A DNA stretch of 64,000 nucleotides from Kluyvera intermedia (lineage in GTDB: Bacteria; Pseudomonadota; Gammaproteobacteria; Enterobacterales; Enterobacteriaceae). Shown piece after piece: positions 11,201 through 18,988 of this stretch (the first letter of the stretch is position 1; each line of letters begins with the position of its first letter). The stretch covers positions 992,001 through 1,056,000 of the forward strand of contig NZ_CP139986.1 of assembly GCF_034424175.1 (NCBI RefSeq), written 5' to 3'. A program made the translations under genes and the position numbers. A model generated the notes under the pieces. It saw nothing but the letters and a program-made list of their open reading frames with translations. It made no database searches and was not told the origin of the DNA.

Positions 11201-11771
11201 CTGGATATCGCAGGTACTGGAAGCACCGCTGGCGGATACCGGTATTGCCCTAAACCAACTGAGTGCGCGGGAAAAACAGGTCGAGATGGAGTTTTATCTG
11301 CCGATTGAAACGACGCTGGACGCCCGTGCGTTGGACGCGCTCACCCGCCGCTACGACCCGCTCTCCGCAGGCTGCCCGGAACTCGATTTCCGTCAGGTGC
11401 GCGGTATGCTCAAAGGTTTTATTGACCTCGTGTTCCGCCACGACGGGCGATACTACCTGCTGGACTACAAATCCAACCATTTAGGGGATAGCGGCGAAGC
11501 CTATACCCAGCAGGCGATGGCGCAAGCGATGCAGTCGCACCGCTATGACCTGCAATATCAGCTTTATAGCCTGGCGCTGCACCGCTATTTGCGTCATCGC
11601 CTTGCCGATTATGACTACGAGCGTCACTTTGGCGGCGTGATTTACCTGTTCCTGCGCGGCGTCGACGGCGACGCGGGGCAGCAGGGGATATTTACGACTC
11701 GGCCCGATCGCGAACTGATTACGGCAATGGACGCGCTGTTTGCTGGCGTTGAACAGGAGATGGATGCATGA
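8226..11771 (+). CDS. recB: RecBCD exonuclease V subunit beta (RecB)
   Basis: 1181 aa from the ATG at 8226, which overlaps the ptrA stop; an upstream in-frame start at 8172 is inside ptrA and gives a non-conserved extension. Walker A is EASAGTGKT at residues 22-30 of this UvrD-like SF1 helicase. The C-terminal nuclease domain has LLDYKSN near residue 1080, the conserved Asp-x-Lys nuclease motif. It is the 3'-5' helicase and sole nuclease of RecBCD. Its stop overlaps the recD start by 4 bases. Confidence 0.97.
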   Translation: MTETAESLDPLRLPLFGERLIEASAGTGKTFTIAALYLRLLLGLGGEAAYPRPVNVEELLVVTFTEAATEELRGRIRSNIHELRVACLRNATDNPLYASLLAEIDDLQQAASVLLLAERQMDDAAVFTIHGFCQRMLSLNAFESGMLFEQQLIEDESQLRYQACADFWRRHCYPLDREIAQVIVESWKGPQDLLKSIDRYLQGEAPQLKMPISNTETLESRHQQILTQISEIKQRWLTHVAELDALLENSAIDRRKFNRGNQGKWIDKITAWAQEESKNYQLPDALEKFSQSFLASRTKAGGEVPTHPLFSAIEHLLASPLTLNDLVIAQAMTEIREAVAQEKRRRGELGFDDMLSRLDEALHGDSGDALAAAIRQRFPVAMIDEFQDTDPQQYRIFRRIWRQQPETALLLIGDPKQAIYAFRGADIFTYMRARGDVAAHYTLDTNWRSAPGMVESVNRLFGLVDNPFMFRDIPFLPVKSASKNASLRFEVDGENQPAMNLWLMPGEGISAGDYQNFMAGQCAAQIRDWLTGGQRGTALLWRGDKAQPVQASDITVLVRNRQEASLIRDALNALAIPSVYLSNRDSVFETPEAQELLWVLQAVLTPERENALRSALATAMFGLNARDIEQLNQDENAWDALVEEFTEYRNTWLRRGVMPMLRALMSARSIAENLLATHGGERRLTDILHLSELLQEAATQLESEHALVRWLNQQVAEPDTNASSQQMRLESDKHLVQIVTIHKSKGLEYPLVWLPFIARFRKQNQAFYHDRNSFAAVLDLNESDESLELAEAERLAEDLRLLYVALTRAVWHCSLGIAPLTARRSDKPTDTELHHSAPGRLLQKGEVLDAAGLEACLRALCDEHIALTLATPPDDTRWQPTQAAMPELAARQVLRRVLDDWRVTSYSGLQQRGHSVAQDLLPRLDIDAVGTGETLPELELTPHNFPRGASPGTFLHSLFEDLDFTQPISPEWMQEQLQNNGFGEHWEPVLTAWISQVLEAPLADTGIALNQLSAREKQVEMEFYLPIETTLDARALDALTRRYDPLSAGCPELDFRQVRGMLKGFIDLVFRHDGRYYLLDYKSNHLGDSGEAYTQQAMAQAMQSHRYDLQYQLYSLALHRYLRHRLADYDYERHFGGVIYLFLRGVDGDAGQQGIFTTRPDRELITAMDALFAGVEQEMDA

Positions 11772-13606
11772 CGCTGGAACAACGCTTATTAGAAGCTGTA
11801 GAACTCAAGCTGCTGCGCCCGCTGGACGTGCAGTTTGCGCTGATGGTGGCGCAGGATGAACATCCGGCGGTGATGCTGGCGGCAGTGATGCTCAGTCGTG
11901 ATACCGGCGAAGGGCACGTCTGTTTGCCGCTCTCCCATCTAACGCCCGCGATGCAGCCAAAGGGGCGCGCACGGGAACTGTGGCAGCAGCTCTTTGCCGA
12001 CGCGGGCGAACCTGAAGACTGGTCAGCATTGTTACTTGCCTCGCAAGCGGTGAGTGTGGGTGAGCGTCCATCGCCGCTGATTTTGAGCCGTGAGCGTCTT
12101 TATTTGAACCGCATGTGGCGCAACGAACTCACCGTGGCACGCTTCTTTAGCGACACCCAGGCGCCGTTTGCCGTTGACGAGCCACAGCTTGCCGCCACGC
12201 TGAACGCGCTGTTTCCGCTCAGTGACACGGTAGACTGGCAGAAGGTCGCAGCCGCCGTGGCGCTGACGCGGCGTATTTCGGTGATTTCCGGCGGCCCCGG
12301 CACCGGGAAAACCACCACCGTCGCCAAACTGCTGGCGGCGCTGGTCCAGATGTCCGGCACACAAAAGTGCCGTATTCGTTTAGCCGCACCGACCGGGAAG
12401 GCCGCCGCGCGATTAACCGAATCGCTAGGTGCTGCGCTGCGTAAGCTCAACCTGAGTGACGAACAAAAAGCGATGCTGCCGAGCGATGCCAGCACGCTGC
12501 ACCGCCTGTTGGGCGCACAGCCCGGCAGCCAGAAAATGCGCTATCACGCCGATAATCCGCTGCACCTTGACGTGCTGGTGGTCGATGAAGCCTCAATGAT
12601 TGACCTGCCGATGATGGCACGGTTGATTGATGCGCTGCCGCCGCATGGGCGGGTGATTTTCCTCGGCGACCGCGATCAATTAGCCTCCGTTGAGGCCGGT
12701 GCCGTGCTCGGTGATATTTGTAGCTGGGTTAACCACGGCTATACCGCGGAACGCGCGCTTGAGCTTAGTCGCCTCGTCGGTGCTGACGTGCCTGCCGGTG
12801 AAGGACATGCGGCAAGCGCGCTGCGCGACAGCCTGTGCCTGCTGCGCACCAGCTACCGTTTTGGCAGCGACTCGGGCATCGGGCAACTGGCCGGTGCAGT
12901 GAACCGGGGTGATAAAAAAACGGTGAGTGAGGTCTTCACGCGTGGGTTTAGCGATATTGAACTCAAGGCGCTACGTACCACGGACGATTACGCCGCGATG
13001 CTTGACGATGCGCGCGCGGGCTACGGTCATTATCTCCAGTCGTTGCGTGACCGAGCCGACCCCGCGCTTGTGCTGGCGGCGTTTGGCGAATATCAAATCC
13101 TCTGCGCGCTGCGGGAAGGGCCGTGGGGAGTTAGTGGGTTGAATACGCAGTTTGAACTGCTGCTGACGCGCCATCGGCAGATTGTCCCTCAGCGCCATTC
13201 TCGCTGGTATGAAGGGCGTCCGGTGATGATCACTCGTAATGACAGCGCGCTGGGGCTGTTTAACGGCGATATTGGCATTGCGCTAGACCGAGGGCAGGGG
13301 ACGCGTGTCTGGTTCCCGATGCCGGATGGCACGATTAAATCGGTGCAGCCAAGCCGCTTGCCTGAGCACGACACCGCCTGGGCGATGACGGTGCATAAAT
13401 CGCAGGGTTCAGAATTCACCAATGCAGCGCTGGTGCTGCCGACGCAGATTGTGCCAGTGGTGAGCCGTGAGCTGGTGTACACGGCGATTACCCGTGCGAA
13501 AGCGCGATTGTCGATGTATGCCGATGAGAATCTGCTAGTGCAGGCGATTGCCACGCGTACCGAGCGGCGTAGTGGGCTGGCGGCGATTTTTGCGGAGATG
13601 ACGTAA
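11768..13606 (+). CDS. recD: RecBCD exonuclease V subunit alpha (RecD)
   Basis: 612 aa (E. coli 608). Walker A GGPGTGKTT is at residues 175-183, Walker B VVDEASM follows, and a C-terminal helicase segment reads VHKSQGSEF. RecD is the fast 5'-3' SF1B helicase of RecBCD. ATGA overlap with recB implies translational coupling. A short region around residues 335-350 (DVPAGEGHAA) is where length differs from K-12. It converges on argA across a repeat cluster. Confidence 0.96.
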   Translation: MTLEQRLLEAVELKLLRPLDVQFALMVAQDEHPAVMLAAVMLSRDTGEGHVCLPLSHLTPAMQPKGRARELWQQLFADAGEPEDWSALLLASQAVSVGERPSPLILSRERLYLNRMWRNELTVARFFSDTQAPFAVDEPQLAATLNALFPLSDTVDWQKVAAAVALTRRISVISGGPGTGKTTTVAKLLAALVQMSGTQKCRIRLAAPTGKAAARLTESLGAALRKLNLSDEQKAMLPSDASTLHRLLGAQPGSQKMRYHADNPLHLDVLVVDEASMIDLPMMARLIDALPPHGRVIFLGDRDQLASVEAGAVLGDICSWVNHGYTAERALELSRLVGADVPAGEGHAASALRDSLCLLRTSYRFGSDSGIGQLAGAVNRGDKKTVSEVFTRGFSDIELKALRTTDDYAAMLDDARAGYGHYLQSLRDRADPALVLAAFGEYQILCALREGPWGVSGLNTQFELLLTRHRQIVPQRHSRWYEGRPVMITRNDSALGLFNGDIGIALDRGQGTRVWFPMPDGTIKSVQPSRLPEHDTAWAMTVHKSQGSEFTNAALVLPTQIVPVVSRELVYTAITRAKARLSMYADENLLVQAIATRTERRSGLAAIFAEMT

Positions 13607-13609
13607 CCC

Positions 13610-13721
13610 GGAGCCGGAATGCCCCTCACCCTAACCCTCTCCCCAGAGGGGCGAGGGAACCGTGCGGAGCCGGAATACCCCTCACCCTAACCCTCTCCCC
13701 AAAGGGGCTAGGGAACCGTGC
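13610..13721. repeat. Two tandem 56-bp repeat units (CCCTCTCCC type)
   Basis: Two nearly identical direct copies begin with GGAGCCGGAAT at 13610 and 13666 (period 56). Each contains CCCCTCACCCTAACCCTCTC followed by CCC-AGAGGGG or CCC-AAAGGGG, so each can fold into a short hairpin, and ends GGGAACCGTGCG. This resembles the CCCTCTCCC-type intergenic palindromes common in Klebsiella, Enterobacter and Citrobacter. It lies between convergent recD and argA and may act as a transcription barrier. Confidence 0.75.
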
Positions 13722-13770
13722 GAAGCCTGGGTGTTAAATTGGATGTCGGATGTAAACACGGGTACAGTGC

Positions 13771-13811
13771 GCTCCCTCTCCCTTTCAGGGAGAGGGCTGG
13801 GGTGAGGGTCA
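13771..13811. repeat. Inverted third copy of the CCCTCTCCC repeat
   Basis: GCTCCCTCTCCCTTTCAGGG followed by AGAGGGCTGGGGTGAGGG is a related unit in opposite orientation to the two tandem copies 50 bases upstream. CCCTCTCCCT and its complement form a hairpin with a TTCA-type loop. Together with the tandem copies it makes a composite repeat at the recD/argA convergent end. Confidence 0.65.
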
Positions 13812-13828
13812 TGCTCCAAGCCCGGGGG

Positions 13829-15160
13829 TTACACTAAGTCCGTCATCAGCACCTTAGACCGGCGCTGATAGTTATAGAGAAGCTTCTTACTCTCCGGCAA
13901 CAGCTCCACATCAACCGGTTTAAACCCACGCTCCTGAAACCAGTGAATACTGCGCGTGGTCAGCACAAACAGATGATTCAACCCCATCTGTTTCGCTTGC
14001 GTCGCAATACGCTCTAGCAAGACTTCCCCGCGCGATGAGCTCCGGTAATCCGGATGCACTGCCACGCAGGCCATCTCACCAATCTTCTCTTCCGGGAACG
14101 GATACAGCGCAGCGCAGGCGATGGTGGTGTTATCGCGCTGAATAATGGTGAACTTGTCGATCTCCATTTCCAGTTGTTCGCGAGAGCGGCGCACCAGAAT
14201 CCCCTGTTGCTCCAGCGGCGCAATCAGATCCAGAATCCCGCCGATATCGTTAATGGTGGCGCGGCGAATTTGCTCGGCGCTCTCCATCACAATCTGCGTA
14301 CCAATACCGTCGCGGGAGAACAGTTCTTGCAACAGCGCGCCGTCCTCCTGATAGCTAATCAAGTGGCTGCGGCGCACGCCGCTACGGCAGGCTTTCACCG
14401 CGCCGCGCAGGAACCGTGCGGTGCCGGAAAGATAATCCCCTTCCTGCTCCAGTTCTTCAATACGCGCCTGCGCTTCGTTCGGGAACAGCTCAGGGACAAT
14501 GTCGCCCGCCTCGTTGTACACCCCTTGCGATGAACAAAAGCCGATCATCTTTTCAGCTTTGAGCTTAATCGCCAACTGGGTAGCGACTTCCTCGGAAGTC
14601 AGATTAAAGCTCTCACCGGTCACTGAAACGGCGACCGGCCCCATCAGCACAATCGCGTCGTTGTCGAGCTGACGATGAATCGCTTCTTCATCAATGCGGC
14701 GAATACGTCCGCTGTGGCAGTAGTCAATGCCGTCATCCACACCCAGCGGCTGGGCGATAATAAAGTTACCGCTCACCACGTTGATGTGCGCGCCCTGTAA
14801 CGGGGTATTGTTGAGGCTCATCGACAGCCGCGCGGTAATATCCAGCTGCAACAGACCGGCGGCCTGTTTCACCAGTTCAAGCGTTTTGGAATCCGTTACG
14901 CGAATATGTTTATGGTAGGTTGGCTCATGGTTGTGCTCGGCCAGATTCGCGTCGATTTGCGGGCGCGCGCCATAGACCAGTACCAGGCGAATGCCTAGAC
15001 TGTGGAGCAGGCCAATGTCGCTGACAATGCTGGAAAAGTTTTCATGCTCAATGGCTTCACCGCCGAGCATAATGACAAACGTCTTCCCCCGGTGGGCGTT
15101 AATATAGGGGACAGAATGACGAAACCCCTCTACCAGTTCGGTTCTACGTTCCTTCACCAC
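13829..15160 (-). CDS. argA: N-acetylglutamate synthase
   Basis: 443 aa, the same length as E. coli ArgA, with the same GTG start (MVKERRTELVEGFRHSVPYI). The N-terminal ~290 residues are an amino-acid-kinase-like domain carrying arginine feedback sensing; the C-terminal ~150 residues are a GNAT acetyltransferase. It makes N-acetylglutamate from glutamate and acetyl-CoA, the first step of arginine synthesis. Two ARG boxes lie directly upstream, so ArgR-arginine repression is expected. It diverges from amiC. Confidence 0.97.
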   Translation of the reverse strand: MVKERRTELVEGFRHSVPYINAHRGKTFVIMLGGEAIEHENFSSIVSDIGLLHSLGIRLVLVYGARPQIDANLAEHNHEPTYHKHIRVTDSKTLELVKQAAGLLQLDITARLSMSLNNTPLQGAHINVVSGNFIIAQPLGVDDGIDYCHSGRIRRIDEEAIHRQLDNDAIVLMGPVAVSVTGESFNLTSEEVATQLAIKLKAEKMIGFCSSQGVYNEAGDIVPELFPNEAQARIEELEQEGDYLSGTARFLRGAVKACRSGVRRSHLISYQEDGALLQELFSRDGIGTQIVMESAEQIRRATINDIGGILDLIAPLEQQGILVRRSREQLEMEIDKFTIIQRDNTTIACAALYPFPEEKIGEMACVAVHPDYRSSSRGEVLLERIATQAKQMGLNHLFVLTTRSIHWFQERGFKPVDVELLPESKKLLYNYQRRSKVLMTDLV

Positions 15161-15172
15161 GGCACAACCCTC

Positions 15173-15211
15173 AATGCATGATTATTCGTTATTAATGTAT
15201 TTTTATTCTGT
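15173..15211 (-). promoter_or_regulatory. Pair of ARG boxes (ArgR operator) upstream of argA
   Basis: Two 18-bp boxes with cores TGCAT-GATT-ATTCG (15175-15188) and TGTAT-TTTT-ATTCT (15196-15209) match the ARG box pattern TGAAT-N4-ATTCA at 8 of 10 positions each. The boxes (15173-15190 and 15194-15211) are separated by exactly 3 bp, the spacing needed by an ArgR hexamer. They end about 13 bases before the argA GTG. Confidence 0.85.
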
Positions 15212-15389
15212 TTTGGGCGGAAACGCAAGCCAGAATTTGCCTAAATAACGTAATAGCCTGCTGCCAATTGTGTTGATACAACGAATGTTTACCCTTTTAT
15301 AGATGACAGCTTATCCGCCATTGGTTACAGTTTTCGGTCAATCGTATTATGCGTAAATTCAAATTGTCTTTTTTTGCCTGGGATAGAGC

Positions 15390-16640
15390 ATGTCGGGAAG
15401 TCAGTCGTTAAGTCGTCGTCGCCTGTTAAAAGGGGCGGGCGCTATGTGGTTGTTAAGCGTGAGTCAGGTCGGTTTCGCTGCCGTTAGTCAGGTGGTGGCC
15501 GTACGCATCTGGCCGGCGTCCAGCTACACGCGCGTCACGGTGGAGTCTAACCGTGTGATTAAGTACCGACAGTTTGCGCTGAGCAATCCTGACCGTATGG
15601 TGGTGGACCTCGAAGGGGTTAATCTGAACTCGGTGCTAAAAGGCATGGGGGCGCAGATCCGCGCCGACGATCCCTACATTAAATCGGCACGCGTAGGGCA
15701 GTTTGACCCGCAAACCGTGCGTATGGTGTTTGAGCTTAAACAAGACGTCAAACCGCAGCTTTTTGCGCTGGCACCGGTTGCCGGTTTCAAAGAGCGTCTG
15801 GTGATGGATCTCTACCCGGTCAACAGCAACGACGTGCAGGATCCGTTGCTGGCCTTGCTGGAAGAATACAATAAAGACGGCCTCGAAAAGCAGGTGCCGC
15901 CAGCCCAAAGTGGTCCGCAGCCGGGGAAAGCCGGGCGCGATCGGCCGATTGTCATCATGCTTGATCCCGGCCACGGCGGTGAAGACTCCGGCGCGGTAGG
16001 GCTGCATAAAACGCGGGAAAAAGATGTGGTGCTGCAAATTGCCCGTCGCCTGCGTGCGCTGATTGAAAAAGAAGGCAATATGAAAGCCTACATGACGCGC
16101 AACGAAGATATCTTTATTCCACTCAAAGTGCGGGTGGCGAAGGCGCAAAAGCAGCGCGCCGACCTGTTTGTCTCCATCCATGCGGATGCCTTCACCAGCC
16201 GCCAGCCGAGCGGTTCGTCGGTGTTTGCGCTGTCGACCAAAGGGGCCACCAGTACGGCGGCCAAATACCTCGCGCAGACCCAGAACGCCGCCGACTTAGT
16301 GGGTGGCGTGAGCAAAAGCGGCGACCGCTACGTTGACCACACCATGTTTGATATGGTGCAATCGCTGACCATCACCGACAGCCTGAAGTTCGGCAAGGCG
16401 GTACTGAAAAGGCTTGGCAAGGTCAACAATCTGCATAAAAACCAGGTTGAACAGGCAGGCTTTGCGGTGCTTAAAGCGCCAGATATTCCATCGATCCTCG
16501 TCGAAACGGCGTTTATCAGTAACGTTGAAGAGGAGCGTAAGCTGAAAACGGCGGCCTTCCAGCAGGAAGTTGCCGAGTCGATCCTGGCGGGTATCAAAGC
16601 CTACTTTGCCGATGGCGCGACGCTGGCAAGGCGCGGGTAA
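15390..16640 (+). CDS. amiC: N-acetylmuramoyl-L-alanine amidase AmiC
   Basis: 416 aa (E. coli 417). The N-terminus has a twin-arginine signal (SRRRLLKGAGAMWL), so Tat export is expected. An AMIN domain (about residues 35-150) targets the septum. The amidase_3 domain follows, with the zinc motif MLDPGHGGEDSGA near residue 190 and the catalytic Glu segment ILVETAFISN near the C-terminus. It cleaves the peptide stems from peptidoglycan during daughter-cell separation, activated by NlpD. It diverges from argA; cobD starts only 6 bases after its stop. Confidence 0.97.
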   Translation: MSGSQSLSRRRLLKGAGAMWLLSVSQVGFAAVSQVVAVRIWPASSYTRVTVESNRVIKYRQFALSNPDRMVVDLEGVNLNSVLKGMGAQIRADDPYIKSARVGQFDPQTVRMVFELKQDVKPQLFALAPVAGFKERLVMDLYPVNSNDVQDPLLALLEEYNKDGLEKQVPPAQSGPQPGKAGRDRPIVIMLDPGHGGEDSGAVGLHKTREKDVVLQIARRLRALIEKEGNMKAYMTRNEDIFIPLKVRVAKAQKQRADLFVSIHADAFTSRQPSGSSVFALSTKGATSTAAKYLAQTQNAADLVGGVSKSGDRYVDHTMFDMVQSLTITDSLKFGKAVLKRLGKVNNLHKNQVEQAGFAVLKAPDIPSILVETAFISNVEEERKLKTAAFQQEVAESILAGIKAYFADGATLARRG

Positions 16641-16646
16641 CCCGCT

Positions 16647-17723
16647 ATGTCGCAGCTAAAAAGTGTCCACGGCGGCAATACCCGCGAAGCGGCCGCGCTG
16701 TTGGGCATTTCTCCCGATCAACTGCTGGATTTCAGCGCTAATATCAATCCGTTAGGCATGCCGGAGAGCATCAAGCAGGCCATTATCAGCCAGCTTTCCT
16801 GCGCCGAGCGTTATCCCGATGTCGACTACGCGCAGCTTCACGAGGCGCTGGCTGCGCACCACGAGGTTCCAGCTTCGTGGATTCTGGCAGGTAACGGCGA
16901 AACGGAATCTATTTTTACCTTCGCTCACGGTTTGAAGCCGCGTCGGGCAATGGTTATTGCACCGGGCTTTGCCGAGTATCGCCGGGCGCTGGACACCCTC
17001 GACTGCCAGGTGGAAACTTTCGTCCTGTGCGAAGAAGACGGCTGGCAACTGACCGACCGCATTCTGCGCGCACTGACCGCTGAACTCGACTGTCTGTTTC
17101 TCTGCACGCCAAATAACCCGACCGGGCTGCTGCCTGAGCGGGCGCTACTGGAGGCGATTGCCGACCGCTGCCGGACGCTGGATATTGCGCTTGTGTTAGA
17201 TGAAGCCTTTATCGACTTTATTCCCGGCGAGCCAGGCTTTATCCCGTTACTCGCGCAAAACCCGCATATCTGGGTACTGCGCTCGCTCACGAAGTTCTAC
17301 GCCATCCCTGGCCTGCGATTGGGCTATTTGCTCAACAGTAACGCGCAGGCGGTTGCGCGTTTACGCCAGCATCAGATGCCGTGGTCAATCAATGCTTTTG
17401 CCGCGCTGGCAGGCGAGATTGCGCTAAACGATGAGGCCTACCAACAGGCAACGAGGCGCTGGCTGGCGCAGGAAGGTCAGCGATTTTATCGTCTGCTTGG
17501 CGAAATCGACGGCTTAACCGTTTACCCGGGACAAGCCAACTATCTGTTTCTGCGCTGTGAGCGGCCGGAGATTGAATTGCAGGACGCGCTGCTGCAACAG
17601 CATATTCTGATCCGCAGCTGCGCCAACTACCCGGGGCTGGACGGGCGCTACTTCCGCGTGGCGATTCGCAGCAACGCCGAGAACGAACAGCTGCTGACGG
17701 CGCTCCGTCAAGTGCTGAGCTGA
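16647..17723 (+). CDS. cobD: L-threonine-O-3-phosphate decarboxylase
   Basis: 358 aa (Salmonella CobD 364). It is a PLP enzyme of aminotransferase fold; the Schiff-base lysine is Lys216 in SLTKFYAIPGLRLGY. It decarboxylates L-threonine phosphate to (R)-1-amino-2-propanol phosphate, the arm that CbiB attaches to the corrin ring. It starts 6 bases after amiC with only a weak Shine-Dalgarno and no room for a promoter, so it may be read from amiC. Its 3' end overlaps the convergent pduX by 16 bases. Confidence 0.94.
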   Translation: MSQLKSVHGGNTREAAALLGISPDQLLDFSANINPLGMPESIKQAIISQLSCAERYPDVDYAQLHEALAAHHEVPASWILAGNGETESIFTFAHGLKPRRAMVIAPGFAEYRRALDTLDCQVETFVLCEEDGWQLTDRILRALTAELDCLFLCTPNNPTGLLPERALLEAIADRCRTLDIALVLDEAFIDFIPGEPGFIPLLAQNPHIWVLRSLTKFYAIPGLRLGYLLNSNAQAVARLRQHQMPWSINAFAALAGEIALNDEAYQQATRRWLAQEGQRFYRLLGEIDGLTVYPGQANYLFLRCERPEIELQDALLQQHILIRSCANYPGLDGRYFRVAIRSNAENEQLLTALRQVLS

Positions 17724-18577
17724 ACCCCGCCCGGCACCGCGCTTAACAGGTGCTGCTTCGGCCAGTGGTCGGTGAGCTTTTTCTGTCCCAGTGCCCACTT
17801 CAGGTATTCCACATCGTGATGGCGACGGTCAAGCATCAGCCCGACCACGCTGCCGCTGTGCGCCACGTTTAGCCCGTATAGCCCGCAAGACTCAACTAGC
17901 GACAACAATGCAGCAAAACCCGGCTTGGGCAATAGCGCCTGGCTGGCGATGGCGCTAAGCGTTGCCGCCTCTCCCAATAAGCTTGCGCTATTGCTGGCGC
18001 AGGCGGTCTGTACCTTTTCCCACGCCCCTTGCAGGACATCAGCATTGGCGTGTAATGCCGCCTCACGTGGGAGCCGATGATAATCAGCGGTGCGCAGAAT
18101 AACCGGGCTTTCGAGCACCAGCAGGTCAAATTCAGGCGAGGGGCCACAGGCAATTTGGGTACGAGCATGATGGTGGTCAAACAGGGTGAGTTGACGGAAC
18201 AGGGTGCTGTCCGTCGGTTCCAGCGACACACACAGCGTAGCGAGAATTGATTCATCCAATGAATGGCCAAGGTGATGCGCTGTGGCAATGGCGGTGGCGG
18301 CAATATCGGCGGTGCTGCTGGCCATTCCTTTGGCAACCGGAATCGTCGAATGTACCTCAACGCGCAGCGCCTGGCTTCGTGATAGCGCATAGCCAAAGTG
18401 CGCCAGTAGCGCGTTGACCGTCGCGCGGGTGAGCGGCCGCTCATCAGGCAGCGGCGTTCCGTCGCACACTTCAACCGTGCTGTACCAGTCTATCGGGCAA
18501 GAGATGAGCTTTTCACTGCCCAGAATCCAGCCCTGAATAATTTCCCCGCAGGAGCCGGGACAGCGCGCCACGCTCAT
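17708..18577 (-). CDS. pduX: L-threonine kinase PduX
   Basis: 289 aa (Salmonella PduX ~300). It is a GHMP-family kinase: the glycine-rich phosphate loop IPVAKGMASSTADIAAT spans about residues 79-95. It phosphorylates free L-threonine, giving the CobD substrate for the aminopropanol arm of B12. In Salmonella it ends the pdu operon; here it sits convergent to cobD and divergent from cbiA, placing both arm-synthesis steps inside the B12 island. The start is preceded by AAGGA. Confidence 0.92.
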   Translation of the reverse strand: MSVARCPGSCGEIIQGWILGSEKLISCPIDWYSTVEVCDGTPLPDERPLTRATVNALLAHFGYALSRSQALRVEVHSTIPVAKGMASSTADIAATAIATAHHLGHSLDESILATLCVSLEPTDSTLFRQLTLFDHHHARTQIACGPSPEFDLLVLESPVILRTADYHRLPREAALHANADVLQGAWEKVQTACASNSASLLGEAATLSAIASQALLPKPGFAALLSLVESCGLYGLNVAHSGSVVGLMLDRRHHDVEYLKWALGQKKLTDHWPKQHLLSAVPGGVQLST

Positions 18578-18713
18578 GATATTCCTTGCTTAACCCATCC
18601 AAATATAACTACCGTAAATATACCGGTATTGTCATAGCGCAACGAAATCCTTTATTCAGCACGCTAGAGTAACCTGCTTTTATTTTATGCGGGCGCTGTG
18701 CCGGCATAAATCT

Positions 18714-18886
18714 GCAACCAACAGGTTCGGCACATTATGTGCCAGGGAAGGGGGTGAATACACGCGTGTATAAATCCCCCGCAGCCCCCGCTGCTGTGAT
18801 GCTGACGACCCCGTAAACACCACTGATCGCAAGATCGGGAAGGACGGGCGAGGATGACGCTAAGCCAGAAGACCTGCCTGTTGGCC
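18714..18886 (+). promoter_or_regulatory. Cobalamin (B12) riboswitch upstream of cbiA
   Basis: The leader carries the conserved elements of the cobalamin aptamer in order: CCAACAGG at 18718, closed by CCTGTTGG at 18877; GTGCCAGGGAAG; a GGTGAA-like segment; GCAGCCCCCGCTGCTGTGA at 18781; GATCGGGAAGGAC; and the B12 box AAGCCAGAAGACCTGCC at 18862-18878. The remaining ~100 bases to the cbiA ATG are the probable expression platform. High adenosylcobalamin is expected to reduce expression of the cbi operon. Its type fits the cbiA leader known from Salmonella. Confidence 0.93.
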
Positions 18887-18988
18887 ATTAACAACAACTT
18901 CGGTGGGAAGTGGGTTGCTTTGCGTTGCACGGTCGGCAGACCGGGCAAGCGCACGGCTATACTCGCCCCCCGGCAACAGGGGCAGGGT

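Noticed and set aside
18854..18988. Longer CbiA start inside the riboswitch
   Set aside because: The 45 extra codons translate aptamer sequence; MAARQHAFVLAGTGSGCGKT at 18989 is the conserved start and fits the family length.
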